A stretch of DNA of 64,000 nucleotides from Streptomyces sp. NBC_00094. GTDB lineage: Bacteria > Actinomycetota > Actinomycetes > Streptomycetales > Streptomycetaceae. The notes below the pieces were generated by a model. That model made no database searches, was not told the origin of the DNA, and saw only the letters and a program-made list of their open reading frames with translations. Below are positions 51,781 to 61,205 of this stretch, piece after piece. The stretch spans positions 8,003,501 through 8,067,500 of the forward strand of contig NZ_JAPEMB010000001.1 in assembly GCF_026343125.1 (NCBI RefSeq). The letters run 5' to 3'. The translations under genes were made by a program, and so were the position numbers. The number at the start of each line of letters is the position of its first letter. Position 1 is the first letter of the stretch.

Positions 51781-52115
51781 GGCCTGACGGCTCCTTCTAG
51801 GGGGTGCGGGCCGGAGTCGGCGACAGGGCAGAAGTGCACGCCAGTCAGGAAGGGACGTCAAGAGATTCGACGAAAATCCCTATAGGAAAAATCGCCATGC
51901 GCGGCGGGCGAACTCGAATGCTCCGCCAAGAGGGGTGGTTTGCTGGTGTATCTGCCGAAAGATAAGAGGTGGTGACCTCGCGGTGGCTGCCGGTAGAGGG
52001 TGCTTTCCTATGGGATGCAGATGGCTCGCGAGTATGACCGCTCCGTGGCGGGCTCCTGGTGATTTCGGTTCGACCCCCGTAAGGTCGGACCATACTTTTC
52101 CCTGAGGAGGACCAC
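51781..52115. promoter_or_regulatory. Divergent control region between fucosidase gene and lutA
   Basis: A motif pair, ATCCCTATAGGAAA (51876-51889) and, inverted, TTTCCTATGGGAT (52004-52016), faces both genes and could be an operator or promoter element. The palindrome at 52079-52095 is listed separately. No gene is supported. Confidence 0.5.
52079..52095. promoter_or_regulatory. GntR/FCD-type operator before lutA
   Basis: GTAAGGTCGGACCATAC is palindromic apart from one position pair around the centre (GTA-n-GGTC-n-GACC-n-TAC). It stands 21 bases before the lutA ATG, just upstream of its GAGGAGG SD. By position it would block lut transcription when bound. Confidence 0.7.
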
Positions 52116-52883
52116 ATGCGCATCGGACTCTTCGCCACCTGCCTGGGGGACACCCTGTTTCCCGACGCGGTGCGGGCGACGGCTCTGCTGCTGAGCCGCC
52201 TCGGCCACGAACTGGTCTTCCCACCGGACCAGACCTGCTGCGGACAGATGCACCTCAACACCGGCTACCAGCGCGAACCCGTGCCGCTGATCAGGAACTT
52301 CGCGGAGCAGTTCGGCGACACCTCCATCGACGCCGTCGTCATGCCCTCCGGTTCCTGCGCCGGGTGCGTCCGGCACCAGCACATGACCGTGGCCGACCGC
52401 TACGGCGACGCGGCGCTGCGCGCCGGGGTCGCGGCGGTGAAGGACAAGACGTACGAGCTCTCCGAGTTCCTGGTCGACGTCGCCGGTACCGTCGACGTCG
52501 GCGCGTACTTCCCCCACCGCGTCACCTACCACCCCACATGCCACTCCCTTCGGATGCTGCGGGTGGGCGACAAACCGCTGCGACTGCTGCGCGAGGTCGA
52601 AGGCATCGACCTCGTCGAACTCCCCGAGGCCGACGCCTGCTGCGGCTTCGGAGGCACCTTCGCCGTCAAGAACGCCGCCACCTCCTCCGCCATGCTGGCC
52701 GACAAACTCGACCATGTGACCTCCACGGGCGCCGCCGTGTGCACCGCGGGCGACTCCTCCTGCCTCATGCACATCGGCGGCGGCCTGTCCCGGATCAGTT
52801 CCGGGACACGCACGCTGCACCTCGCCGAGATCCTCGCGGCCACCCACACCGCGCCCCACGCCCTGACGGAGGCCGCACGATGA
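52116..52883 (+). CDS. lutA: LutA, lactate-utilisation Fe-S oxidoreductase subunit (255 aa)
   Basis: Two CCG domains: ETC motif QTCCGQMHLNTGYQ and ADACCGFGGTFAVKN, with SGSCAGCVRHQH and YHPTCHSLRML supplying further Cys. These bind the [4Fe-4S] clusters of the LutABC L-lactate dehydrogenase. Cytoplasmic, at the membrane. SD GAGGAGG at 52104-52110. Overlaps lutB by ATGA. Would oxidise L-lactate to pyruvate. Confidence 0.93.
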   Translation: MRIGLFATCLGDTLFPDAVRATALLLSRLGHELVFPPDQTCCGQMHLNTGYQREPVPLIRNFAEQFGDTSIDAVVMPSGSCAGCVRHQHMTVADRYGDAALRAGVAAVKDKTYELSEFLVDVAGTVDVGAYFPHRVTYHPTCHSLRMLRVGDKPLRLLREVEGIDLVELPEADACCGFGGTFAVKNAATSSAMLADKLDHVTSTGAAVCTAGDSSCLMHIGGGLSRISSGTRTLHLAEILAATHTAPHALTEAAR

Positions 52884-54421
52884 GCAGCACGTTCCTCGGG
52901 ATGCCGGCCAGGCCGCCCCGTTCCCCGTACGGCGAGGGCCATCTGCGCGGCGACCAGGCGTTCCCGCAGGCCGCCGCGCGCGAACTGGGCAACCGGCAAC
53001 TGCGCGACAACCTCCACAAGGCGACGCGCACCATCCGCGCCAAGCGGCTCGCCGTCACCGCCGAACTCCCCGACTGGGAGGAACTGCGCTCCGCCGGAGC
53101 CGCCCTCAAGAACGAGGCCATGAGCCGGCTGCCCGAACTCCTCGAACAGCTGGAGGCGAAGGTCACCGAGGCCGGCGGCACCGTGCACTGGGCCCGGGAT
53201 GCCGCGGAGGCGAACGCCCTCGTCGCCGAGCTGGTCGCCGCCACCGGCAGCCGGGAGGTCATCAAGGTCAAGTCGATGGCCACCCAGGAGATCGGCCTCA
53301 ACGAGTACCTGGAGAGCCAGGGCGTCACCGCTCACGAGACCGACCTCGCCGAACTGATCGTGCAGCTCGCCGACGACCGCCCCTCCCACATCCTCGTTCC
53401 CGCGATCCACCGCAACCGCGAGGAGATCCGCCGCATCTTCCTCGAACGGATCCCGGGTGTCGACCCCGACCTGACCTCCGTCCCCGCCGAACTCGCCGCC
53501 GCCGCGCGGGCGTACCTGCGCGAGAAGTTCATGACCGTCCCCGTGGCCGTCTCGGGCGCCAACTTCGGCATCGCCGAGACCGGCACCCTGTCCGTCGTGG
53601 AGTCCGAGGGCAACGGCCGGATGTGTCTGACCCTCCCGAAGACGCTGATCACCGTCATGGGCATCGAGAAGGTCCTGCCCCGCTACGCCGACCTGGAGGT
53701 CTTCCTCCAGCTGCTGCCCCGCTCCTCCACCGGCGAGCGCATGAACCCGTACACCACGCTGTGGACCGGAGTGACCCCCGGCGACGGGCCGCAGGAGTTC
53801 CACCTGGTCCTCCTCGACAACGGACGCACCGCCGCGCTCGCCGACGCCGTCGGCCGGGAGGCCCTCAACTGCATCCGCTGCTCGGCCTGCCTCAACGTCT
53901 GCCCGGTCTACGAACGGGTCGGAGGACACGCGTACGGCTCGACCTACCCCGGCCCGATCGGTGCCGTCCTCACCCCGCAGCTCGCCGGCACCCACGCCGC
54001 GAAGGACGACCCCAACGCCTCGCTGCCGTACGCCTCGACGCTGTGCGGAGCCTGCTACGACGCCTGCCCCGTCAAGATCGACATCCCGTCCCTGCTCGTG
54101 GAACTGCGCCACCAGACCACCGAGCGGACAGGACGCGGCGCCGAACAGCTCGCGATGAAGGCAGTGGCCGCCGTCATGGGCCGCCCGAAGCTCTACCGGG
54201 CGGCGCAGAAGGCCGCCGCGATCGGTCGGATCGCCGCCGGGCGTGACGGGACGATCTCGCGTCTCCCACCACCGCTGAGCGGCTGGAGCGAGAGCCGGGA
54301 CACCCCCGCCCCGCCTCGCCGGACCTTCCGCGACTGGTACGCCTCCGAGGAGGGACGGCGCGCCCTCGCGGCCGCCGCCGAACACCAGGACCTCGACGAG
54401 ACCCCCGAGGGGGAACGATGA
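52880..54421 (+). CDS. lutB: LutB, ferredoxin-type iron-sulfur subunit (513 aa)
   Basis: N-terminal DUF162/LUD domain (ELPDWEELRSAGAALKNEAM; VSGANFGIAETGTLSVVESE) and C-terminal two-cluster ferredoxin: CIRCSACLNVCPVYERVGG and CGACYDACPVKIDIP. Length and order match LutB. Coupled at both ends (ATGA with lutA and lutC). The tail (residues 460-513) is variable. Confidence 0.94.
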   Translation: MSSTFLGMPARPPRSPYGEGHLRGDQAFPQAAARELGNRQLRDNLHKATRTIRAKRLAVTAELPDWEELRSAGAALKNEAMSRLPELLEQLEAKVTEAGGTVHWARDAAEANALVAELVAATGSREVIKVKSMATQEIGLNEYLESQGVTAHETDLAELIVQLADDRPSHILVPAIHRNREEIRRIFLERIPGVDPDLTSVPAELAAAARAYLREKFMTVPVAVSGANFGIAETGTLSVVESEGNGRMCLTLPKTLITVMGIEKVLPRYADLEVFLQLLPRSSTGERMNPYTTLWTGVTPGDGPQEFHLVLLDNGRTAALADAVGREALNCIRCSACLNVCPVYERVGGHAYGSTYPGPIGAVLTPQLAGTHAAKDDPNASLPYASTLCGACYDACPVKIDIPSLLVELRHQTTERTGRGAEQLAMKAVAAVMGRPKLYRAAQKAAAIGRIAAGRDGTISRLPPPLSGWSESRDTPAPPRRTFRDWYASEEGRRALAAAAEHQDLDETPEGER

Positions 54422-55059
54422 CCACACGCGACACCGCACGCGACACCGTGCTCGGCCGTGTCCACGACGCGCTGGGCCTGGCCCCCCGGAGCCCCGTCGC
54501 CGTGCCCCGCGACTACCGGCGGGGCCGCACCCTGCCGGACGACGAGCGGCTCGGTCTGTTCACCGACCGACTCGTCGACTACCAGGCCCAGGTGCACACC
54601 TGCACGTCCGCCGAGACCCCGGCCACCCTCGCCTCCGTCCTCACCCGCCTCTCCGCCTCCCGCGTCGGCTTCCCCGCCGGACTGGACCCCGCCTGGCTCG
54701 TCGACTGGCACGGCGAAGCGGTCGAGGACCGGGCCGACGTACCCGCCCCGGACCTCTCGGCACTCGACGCCGTGGTGACGGCCTCGGCGGCGGGCTGTGC
54801 CGAGACCGGGACGATCTTCCTCGACGGCTCGGCCGACCAGGGCCGCCGCGCGCTGACCCTCGTACCCGATGCCCACGTGTGCGTGGTGGACCTCTCCCAG
54901 GTCGCCGTCGGCGTCCCGGAGGCCCTGGCCCGGCTGGTGCCCGAACGGCCGACCACGTTGATCAGCGGACCGTCCGCCACCTCCGACATCGAGCTGGAGC
55001 GTGTGGAGGGCGTCCACGGCCCCCGCACCCTGATCGTGGTCGTCCGTACCGACGCCTGA
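54418..55059 (+). CDS. lutC: LutC, LUD-domain subunit (213 aa)
   Basis: LUD domain protein: VVTASAAGCAETGTIFLDGS, ALTLVPDAHVCVVDLSQVAV, TTLISGPSATSDIELERVEG (the SxTADIE-like motif), ending LIVVVRTDA. ATGA overlap with lutB. Completes the LutABC set; the GntR gene follows after 122 bases, containing a CGTGATCACG palindrome (55120-55129). Confidence 0.93.
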   Translation: MTTRDTARDTVLGRVHDALGLAPRSPVAVPRDYRRGRTLPDDERLGLFTDRLVDYQAQVHTCTSAETPATLASVLTRLSASRVGFPAGLDPAWLVDWHGEAVEDRADVPAPDLSALDAVVTASAAGCAETGTIFLDGSADQGRRALTLVPDAHVCVVDLSQVAVGVPEALARLVPERPTTLISGPSATSDIELERVEGVHGPRTLIVVVRTDA

Positions 55060-55119
55060 GCCGACGCCCGAACCGAGGCGGGTGTCGGCGCCCGTCGCGG
55101 TCGGCCCGCCACCGTCGTA

Positions 55120-55129
55120 CGTGATCACG
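55120..55129. promoter_or_regulatory. CGTGATCACG palindrome before the gntR gene
   Basis: A perfect 10-bp palindrome 53 bases upstream of the gntR start, in the gap after lutC. Could be a promoter operator of the regulator gene. No relation to the GGTC-n-GACC site at lutA is evident. Confidence 0.35.
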
Positions 55130-55181
55130 CCCCGGGTAAACTGGCCCCGCCCCGACACGTCGTACCACGGAGGAGTCCCGG

Positions 55182-55895
55182 ATGCCGGCAGACGACCCGT
55201 CCGTCTCCGCGTCCGGGAGGACCGGCCGCCCGGCGCCGCCGCCCGCCCGCCAGGTCCTCTCCGACAGCGTGTACGAGCGGATCAAGGCGATGGTCATGGA
55301 CCACGAGATCGCCCCCGGCGCCCGCGTGGGTATCGAGGCCCTGGCGCGCGGCCTCGATGTCTCGCCGACTCCCATCCGTGAAGCACTGGCCCGCCTGGAG
55401 GCCGACGGCCTCGTCGTCAAGCGCTCGCTCTCCGGATACCGGGCGACCGAGCTGCTGACGAGGGACGGCGTCGAGGAGCTCTTCGAGATGCGCATGCTCC
55501 TGGAACCGCACGCGGCGGCGCTGGCCGCGCTCAACGCCGACGAGGGCCAGCTGGACGTCCTGGAGGCGATCCAGGAGGACATGCAGTCCCACCCGGGACC
55601 GAGCGGTCCCTACGCCGCCTACCGCGACTTCGCCGGGCTGGACCAGCGCTTCCACGACGCCGTCGCCCAAGCGGCCCACCGGCCCCTGCTCGCGGACGCG
55701 GTCGAACGGCTCCACTCGCATCTGCACATCTTCCGCCTCAGCAGCCTGCCCCACGCCGACGACCCGACCGCGACGGAGCACGATCGGGTCGTCCGGGCCA
55801 TACTGCGCCGCAGCGCCGACCGGGCTGCCGAGGCGATGAGGGACCACCTCACCCGCAGCCTGGAGCGCCAGCTCAGCCGGTTCGACGAGGAGTGA
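55182..55895 (+). CDS. GntR-family (FadR/FCD) regulator of the lactate/fucose locus (237 aa)
   Basis: wHTH residues 28-95 (SVYERIKAMVMDHEIAPGAR, GLDVSPTPIREALARLEADG), FCD ligand domain 105-230 with probable metal ligands in GLDQRFHDAVAQAAHRPLLA, LHSHLHIF and EHDRVVRAI. LldR/LutR-like in context. GGAGGAG SD. Best candidate for binding the 52079-52095 palindrome; effector probably lactate or a fucose-pathway acid. Confidence 0.9.
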   Translation: MPADDPSVSASGRTGRPAPPPARQVLSDSVYERIKAMVMDHEIAPGARVGIEALARGLDVSPTPIREALARLEADGLVVKRSLSGYRATELLTRDGVEELFEMRMLLEPHAAALAALNADEGQLDVLEAIQEDMQSHPGPSGPYAAYRDFAGLDQRFHDAVAQAAHRPLLADAVERLHSHLHIFRLSSLPHADDPTATEHDRVVRAILRRSADRAAEAMRDHLTRSLERQLSRFDEE

Positions 55896-55928
55896 CCGAG
55901 CCGGCCCGGCACCCAGGAGGACCGAGGA

Positions 55929-55948
55929 GGCAGCGGGATCGCGCTGCC
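55929..55948. terminator. Bidirectional hairpin between gntR and the fucose operon
   Basis: GGCAGCG (55929-55935) and CGCTGCC (55942-55948) form a 7-bp stem with a 6-base loop in the 60-base gap between convergent genes. Confidence 0.6.
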
Positions 55949-55955
55949 GGCAGCG

Positions 55956-56816
55956 TCACTCGGAGGCCGTCCTCGGCATCCGGTACACCCTCCGCGCGGT
56001 CCCGGACCACACCGCGTCCCGCTCGGCGGCGGAGAGCGCCGCGATCAGCTCCCCGGTGAGGTCGACGACCTCGCCGTAGCTCGCCGCGAGCGTGCACACC
56101 GGCCAGTCCGAGCCGAACATCACGCGCCGCGGGCCGAAGAGATCGAGCACCGTGTCGGCGTACGGCGCGAGACCGGCCACGGTCCAGGACCGCCAGTCCG
56201 CCTCGGTCACAAGCCCGGACAGCTTGCACACGGTGTTCGGCAGGGCGGCCAGCTCCCGCACCCGGTCCGACCACGGCCCGAGCCGCCCGGACGCGACCGG
56301 TGGCTTGCCGAGATGGTCCAGGACGAAGGTGAGCCCCGGAACCGCCGCAGCCGCCCGCGTCGCGGCCGGCAGTTGGTGCGGCAGCACGACCAGGTCGTAC
56401 GCGAGCCCGGCCGCGGCCACCGCGCGCAACCCCCGCATCACCTCGGGCCGGGTCAGCCACTCCGGGTCGGCCTCGCCCTGGACCTGGTGGCGGATCGAGC
56501 GGAGGAACCCGCCGCCGGGCAGCGACCGCAGCCGGGCCAGTTCGTCCGCGACACCGGGGGAGGTGAGGTCGGTCCAGCCGACCACCGCCCCGACGAGTGC
56601 GCTCCGGGCGGCCAGGGCGAGGAATTCCGGGGTCTCCTCGGCGACGGTGACCGTCTGGACCAGGACCGTCGCCGTCACCCCGGCGGCCCGGGCCTCCGCC
56701 TCCAGCTCCGGAAGGAGGAACGAACGCCGCAACGGGGCGAGTTCCGGCCCGGTGATCCAGGTCTGGTCGCGAACCCCGAGGTCCCACAGGTGGTGATGGG
56801 CGTCGACGAGGGTCAC
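55956..56816 (-). CDS. Amidohydrolase-2 family lactonase, probable L-fucono-1,5-lactonase (286 aa)
   Basis: VDAHHHLWDLGVRDQTWITG gives the HxH metal motif, FVLDHLGKPPVA and VMFGSDWPVC further ligands. This is the fold of L-fucono-1,5-lactonase and related sugar lactonases. Located last in the operon; GTG start overlaps the AKR stop (GTGA). Predicted to open fuconolactone produced by the dehydrogenase. Confidence 0.85.
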   Translation of the reverse strand: MTLVDAHHHLWDLGVRDQTWITGPELAPLRRSFLLPELEAEARAAGVTATVLVQTVTVAEETPEFLALAARSALVGAVVGWTDLTSPGVADELARLRSLPGGGFLRSIRHQVQGEADPEWLTRPEVMRGLRAVAAAGLAYDLVVLPHQLPAATRAAAAVPGLTFVLDHLGKPPVASGRLGPWSDRVRELAALPNTVCKLSGLVTEADWRSWTVAGLAPYADTVLDLFGPRRVMFGSDWPVCTLAASYGEVVDLTGELIAALSAAERDAVWSGTARRVYRMPRTASE

Positions 56817-57841
56817 GGCGCCCGCCTCTCCGGCACCGGCACACCGGCCGGCAGCAGCCCCTCGGCGCGCAGGTCCTCCCACACGTCGGCGGGCAGGAGG
56901 CGGCCGAACTGCTCCGCCGCGTCGCGGACCTGGTCCGCCGAGCGCGCCCCGACCAGCACCGAGGCGACCGCCGGGTGTCCGAAGGGGAAGCGGAGTGCCG
57001 CCGCCCGCAGCGGCACCCCGGCCGCCTCCGTGACGTTCCCCATCCGCAGGGCCCGGCCGACGAGTTCGTCGGAGGCTTCGGCGTAGTCGTAGGTGACACC
57101 CGGAGCGGGCGCCGCCAACAGGCCGGAGTTGAACACCCCTCCGATGATCACGCTCTTCCCCGCCGCCTCGGCGGCGGGGAGCAGGTCCTCCGACGCCCCC
57201 TGTTCGAGCAGGGTGTACCGACCCGCGCACAGCACCGCGTCGACATCGGTGTCCCGCACGAACCGCGTCAGCATCCCCGTCCGGTTCATCCCGACACCGA
57301 TGGCCCCCACGACCCCCTGGGAGCGGAGCTCCTCGAGAGCCGGGTACGCCTCGCCGAACGCCTGCTCCGCGTGGTCGTCGGGGTCGTGGAGGAGGACCAG
57401 GTCGATCCGGTCGAGGCCAAGACGGGTGAGGCTGTCCTCCAGGGACCGGCGGACACCGTCGGCGCTGAAGTCCCAGCGGCGCCGGTGGGTGGCCGGGACG
57501 GCGAAGCCGTTGGCCCGGTCGTCGCCCCCGCCGTCGTACGGTTCGAGGACCCGGCCCACTTTGGTGGACAGGGTGTACGCGTGACGGGGCCGGTTCCGCA
57601 GTGCCGCGCCGAGTCGGCGTTCCGACAGGCCGAGGCCGTAGTGCGGAGCGGTGTCGAAGTAGCGGATACCGGCGTCCCAGGCCGCTTCCACGGCAGCGGC
57701 CGCCTCCTCCTCGCCCACGTCCTCGTACAGCCCCGCGACCGCCGCGCCGCCGAAACCGAGGGCCGTGACCAGGACCCCGCTGTCGCCGAGGGGACGGCAG
57801 GGCAGCACGGCCCCCGTACCGTTCTCCCCGGCGGGGGTCAT
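56813..57841 (-). CDS. Aldo/keto reductase, probable L-fucose dehydrogenase (342 aa)
   Basis: AKR tetrad: Asp and Tyr in AGIRYFDTAPHYGLGLSERR, Lys in TLSTKVGR, His in DLVLLHDPDD. Domain order and length fit the bacterial D-threo-aldose/L-fucose dehydrogenase type. Start ATG overlaps the SDR stop (TGATG). It would oxidise L-fucose to fuconolactone; assigned from family plus operon. Confidence 0.85.
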   Translation of the reverse strand: MTPAGENGTGAVLPCRPLGDSGVLVTALGFGGAAVAGLYEDVGEEEAAAAVEAAWDAGIRYFDTAPHYGLGLSERRLGAALRNRPRHAYTLSTKVGRVLEPYDGGGDDRANGFAVPATHRRRWDFSADGVRRSLEDSLTRLGLDRIDLVLLHDPDDHAEQAFGEAYPALEELRSQGVVGAIGVGMNRTGMLTRFVRDTDVDAVLCAGRYTLLEQGASEDLLPAAEAAGKSVIIGGVFNSGLLAAPAPGVTYDYAEASDELVGRALRMGNVTEAAGVPLRAAALRFPFGHPAVASVLVGARSADQVRDAAEQFGRLLPADVWEDLRAEGLLPAGVPVPERRAP

Positions 57842-58596
57842 CACCTGGCCTCCGGGCGCAACCGCAGCCCCTGCATCCCGCCGTCGACCGCCAGCGCGGT
57901 CCCCGTGACGGAGGCGGCGGCCGGGCTCGCCAGGTACACGATCGCGGCGGCGACCTCCTCGGCGGAGACGAGCCGGCCCATGGGCTGGCGCGCGTTCAGG
58001 GCGGCCCGCTCGGCGGTCGGATCCGCGGCCTGGTCGAGGAGGCGGCCCACCCACGGGGTGTCCGCCGTGCCCGGGTTGACGCAGTTGACCCGGATGCCCT
58101 CCCGCACGTGGTCCGCCGCCATCGCCAGCGTCAGGGACAGCACCGCGCCCTTGCTCGCGCTGTACAGGGCGCGCTGCTGGAGACCGGCGGTCGCCGCGAT
58201 CGAGCAGGTGTTGACGACGGCGGCGTGCGCGGACGCCCGCAGATGCGGCAGCGCCGCGCGGGTCGTGCGGACCATGCCGACCACGTTGACGTCGAGGACC
58301 CACTGCCACAGTTCGTCGTCGTTGTCCTCGACCGTCCCCACCGCGCCGATCCCGGCGTTGTTGACGAGGATGTCGAGCCCGCCGAGGTCCTCGGCCGCGG
58401 CGGCCACCGCGGCGCGTACGGACACGTCGTCGGACACGTCGGCCTTGTACCCGCGCAGCGGCTCGCCGACAGCGGTCGGGTCGAGGTCCAGTACGGCGAC
58501 GTCGGCGCCGCGCTCGGCCAGCAGGTCGGCGGTCGCCCGGCCGATGCCGGACGCGCCACCCGTCACCAGCGCCTTCAGTCCGGACAGTTCACTCAT
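57841..58596 (-). CDS. SDR dehydrogenase, probable 2-keto-3-deoxy-L-fuconate dehydrogenase (251 aa)
   Basis: [20 protein letters not shown] (GxxxGxG), [14 protein letters not shown], and active site Ser/Tyr/Lys in [31 protein letters not shown] overlap with the dehydratase gene. In this order it would oxidise the 4-hydroxyl of 2-keto-3-deoxyfuconate; acting instead as L-fucose dehydrogenase is possible. Confidence 0.82.
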   Translation of the reverse strand: MSELSGLKALVTGGASGIGRATADLLAERGADVAVLDLDPTAVGEPLRGYKADVSDDVSVRAAVAAAAEDLGGLDILVNNAGIGAVGTVEDNDDELWQWVLDVNVVGMVRTTRAALPHLRASAHAAVVNTCSIAATAGLQQRALYSASKGAVLSLTLAMAADHVREGIRVNCVNPGTADTPWVGRLLDQAADPTAERAALNARQPMGRLVSAEEVAAAIVYLASPAAASVTGTALAVDGGMQGLRLRPEAR

Positions 58597-59951
58597 CGGT
58601 TCGTCTCCCTCGGCTGATCGGACGCCTGTGCGGCGAGGTCGGCGGCCCAGAAGCCGCCGTCCGGGTAGCGGTAGGTGGCGAGCGACCCGGCGTGCATCTC
58701 GGACGAGAAGCCGGGGAGCGTCGGGGCCGTGTAGTGCCCGTCCACGATCGTCACCGGGTCCATGAAGTGCTCGTGCAGGTGGTCCACGTACTCGATCACA
58801 CGGTTCTCCGTCGTTCCCGACAGGGCGACGAAGTCGAACATGGACAGATGGCGGACCAGTTCGCACAGACCGACGCCGCCCGCGTGCGGGCAGACCGGCA
58901 CGCCGTACTTCGCCGCCAGCAGCAGGATGGCGAGGTTCTCGTTGACCCCGCCGACGCGGGCGGCGTCGATCTGGAGCACGTCGATCGCGCCGACCTGGAG
59001 GAGCTGCTTGAAAACGATGCGGTTCTGGACGTGCTCGCCGGTGGCGACCTTGACCGGGGCCACGCTCTCGCGGACGGTGGCGTGGCCGAGGATGTCGTCG
59101 GGGCTCGTCGGTTCCTCGATCCAGTACGGGTCGAACTCCGTGAGGGCCTTGGTCCACGCGACGGCCTCGGCGATGTTCCAGCGCTGGTTGGCGTCGATCG
59201 CGATGCGGATGTCCGGGCCGACGGCCTCGCGCGCCGTACGCATCCGGCGGATGTCGTCCGCGAGGTCGGCGCCGACCTTCAGCTTGATCTGGGTGAAGCC
59301 GTCGGCGACGGCCTCGCGGGCGAGGCGGGTGAGCTTCTCGTCGGAGTAGCCGAGCCACCCGGGCGAGGTGGTGTAGCCGGGGTAGCCCCGGTCCAGCAGC
59401 TGCGCCTCCCGCTCGGCCGCGCCCTTCCTGCCCTCGCGCAGCAGGGCCACCGCCTCGTCGGGGCGCAGGGCGTCCTCGATGTACCGGTAGTCGACCTGAC
59501 GGGCGAGCCATTCCGGTGAGGCGTCGGCGAGGAGCTTCCAGACCGGCTTGCCCGCCCGCTTCGCCGCCAGGTCCCAGACGGCGTTGACCACGGCGCCGAT
59601 CGCCATGTGGATCACGCCCTTCTCGGGCCCCAGCCAGCGCAGCTGGCTGTCCTCGTTCAGGGCGCGGCTGACCAGTCCCGGGTCGGCGCACACCGCGTCG
59701 ACCGACAGACCCACGACGTGCGGGCGCAGTGCGGCGATCGCCGCCGCCTGCACCTCGTTGCCGCGGCCGATGGTGAACGCGAAGGCATGGCCCTCCAGCC
59801 CGTCGCCCGCGTCGGTCCGCAGGATGACGTAGGCCGCCGAGTAGTCGGGATCGGGGTTCATCGCGTCGGAGCCGTCGAGCTCCCGCGAGGTGGGGAAGCG
59901 GACGTCGATCACGTCGACGTCGGTGAGACGTGCCGTGGTGTCGTTGCTCAT
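58593..59951 (-). CDS. L-fuconate dehydratase, enolase superfamily (452 aa)
   Basis: Start [20 protein letters not shown] and [17 protein letters not shown] are nearly diagnostic of L-fuconate dehydratase (FucD). Catalytic elements: [11 protein letters not shown] (Lys pair), [11 protein letters not shown] (Asp/Asn), [12 protein letters not shown] (Glu), [10 protein letters not shown] (Glu), CPHAGGVGL (His). Dehydrates L-fuconate to 2-keto-3-deoxy-L-fuconate. Middle of a coupled operon. Confidence 0.93.
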   Translation of the reverse strand: MSNDTTARLTDVDVIDVRFPTSRELDGSDAMNPDPDYSAAYVILRTDAGDGLEGHAFAFTIGRGNEVQAAAIAALRPHVVGLSVDAVCADPGLVSRALNEDSQLRWLGPEKGVIHMAIGAVVNAVWDLAAKRAGKPVWKLLADASPEWLARQVDYRYIEDALRPDEAVALLREGRKGAAEREAQLLDRGYPGYTTSPGWLGYSDEKLTRLAREAVADGFTQIKLKVGADLADDIRRMRTAREAVGPDIRIAIDANQRWNIAEAVAWTKALTEFDPYWIEEPTSPDDILGHATVRESVAPVKVATGEHVQNRIVFKQLLQVGAIDVLQIDAARVGGVNENLAILLLAAKYGVPVCPHAGGVGLCELVRHLSMFDFVALSGTTENRVIEYVDHLHEHFMDPVTIVDGHYTAPTLPGFSSEMHAGSLATYRYPDGGFWAADLAAQASDQPRETNR

Positions 59952-59957
59952 GTCGCC

Positions 59958-60809
59958 TCACGCGTCCCGGAACGTCTGCCGCTGGCGGCCGAGTCCGTCG
60001 ATCTCGAGCTCGACCGTGTCGCCGGCTCGCAGGTAGGGGTTGCCCGGCAGCCCGAGGGCGACACCGGCGGGGGTTCCCGTGTTGATGACGTCACCGGGCT
60101 CCAGGACCATGTACTGACTCAGGTACCAGACCAGATAGGCCACCGGGAAGATCATGTTCGCGGTGGTGCCGTCCTGCCGGGACACACCGTTGACGCTCAG
60201 CCGCAGACCGAGGGCCTGCGGGTCGGGCACCTCGTCGGACGTCACCAGCCACGGGCCGAGCGGGTTGAAGGTCTCGCAGGACTTGCCGAGATCCCACTGC
60301 GGGGACAGCTCCAGCTGGAAGGCGCGTTCGGAGACGTCATGGCTGAGCGCGTACCCCGCGATCACCGCCGCGGCGTCGGACGGGCCGTCCAGGTAGCGGG
60401 CCCGCCGCCCGATCACCACCGCGAGCTCCACCTCCCAGTCGGTCTTGACCGAACCACGGGGGACGAGGACGGGGTCGCGGGGACCGACGACGGTGCCGGG
60501 GTCCTTCATGAAGACCACCGGGCGCTCCGGCACGGCGGCTCCCGTCTCCTCGGCGTGGTCGCGGTAGTTGAGGCCGACGCACACCACCTTGCCGGGCCGG
60601 GCGACGGGCGCGCCGACGCGCGAGTCCGTCGCGTCCACGACGGGCAGCGAGCCGGCCAGCAGGGCGGCGGCCACCCGGTCGACGCCGCCGCCGGCCAGGA
60701 ACGGCCCGTCGATGTCGTCGGTCAGGGCGCTGAGGTCGTGGACGCGTCCGTCGTCGGCGAGGACGGCCGGGCGCTCCTCGCCCGGAGCTCCGAGGCGCAG
60801 CAGTTTCAC
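59958..60809 (-). CDS. FAH-family hydrolase, probable 2,4-diketo-3-deoxy-L-fuconate hydrolase (283 aa)
   Basis: Fumarylacetoacetase fold: KVVCVGLNYRDHAEETGAAV, metal acids in TDWEVELAVVIGRRARYLDG and FLDG-type QYMVLEPGDVINTGTPAGVA. Would cleave the diketo acid to pyruvate plus L-lactate, the step linking this operon to LutABC. Starts MKLLRLGAPGEERPAV with AGGAG upstream; 73 bases from the mutarotase gene. Confidence 0.87.
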   Translation of the reverse strand: MKLLRLGAPGEERPAVLADDGRVHDLSALTDDIDGPFLAGGGVDRVAAALLAGSLPVVDATDSRVGAPVARPGKVVCVGLNYRDHAEETGAAVPERPVVFMKDPGTVVGPRDPVLVPRGSVKTDWEVELAVVIGRRARYLDGPSDAAAVIAGYALSHDVSERAFQLELSPQWDLGKSCETFNPLGPWLVTSDEVPDPQALGLRLSVNGVSRQDGTTANMIFPVAYLVWYLSQYMVLEPGDVINTGTPAGVALGLPGNPYLRAGDTVELEIDGLGRQRQTFRDA

Positions 60810-60881
60810 GTGGTTCTCCTTGCGGGCGCGGCGCCGTGGCGCCGCGGGGCGGTTCGGGATCGTCGGGGTGGCGGGCGGAGG

Positions 60882-61205
60882 TCATTCCATGAGGAACACC
60901 TGCTCCATGGCGGCCCACCACTCGCCGGGCGCGGCCTCGTCGACGGGCTGCTGGCAGGGGGAGGTGAGCCGCCACCAGTCGTGGGTGGCGGGGTCGGCGG
61001 CCATCGCGGCGAGGTCGGCCGCCAGGTCCTCGCCGTGGTACTCGAAGTAGCCGAACAGGCGGTCCCCGAGCAGGTGGATCGAGTAGTTGGCGATGTGGCA
61101 GCGCCGCAGCCGGTCGAGGACGGCCTCGGGTACCTCGCGGTGCAGCCGCCGGTAGTCCTCCGCCTTCTCGGGCAGGACGTGGACGACCTGGGCGACGCGT
61201 CTCAC
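60882..61205 (-). CDS. L-rhamnose/L-fucose mutarotase (RhaM-like, 107 aa)
   Basis: MRRVAQVVHVLPEKAEDYRR, RRCHIANYSIHLLGDRLFGY, FEYHGEDL with catalytic His/Tyr, and the end THDWWRLTSPCQQPVDEAAP. This is the dimeric RhaM fold that interconverts anomers of 6-deoxy sugars. It suggests the imported sugar is a 6-deoxyhexose; in this operon L-fucose is the better fit. ATGA overlap with the ABC ATPase. Confidence 0.88.
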   Translation of the reverse strand: MRRVAQVVHVLPEKAEDYRRLHREVPEAVLDRLRRCHIANYSIHLLGDRLFGYFEYHGEDLAADLAAMAADPATHDWWRLTSPCQQPVDEAAPGEWWAAMEQVFLME

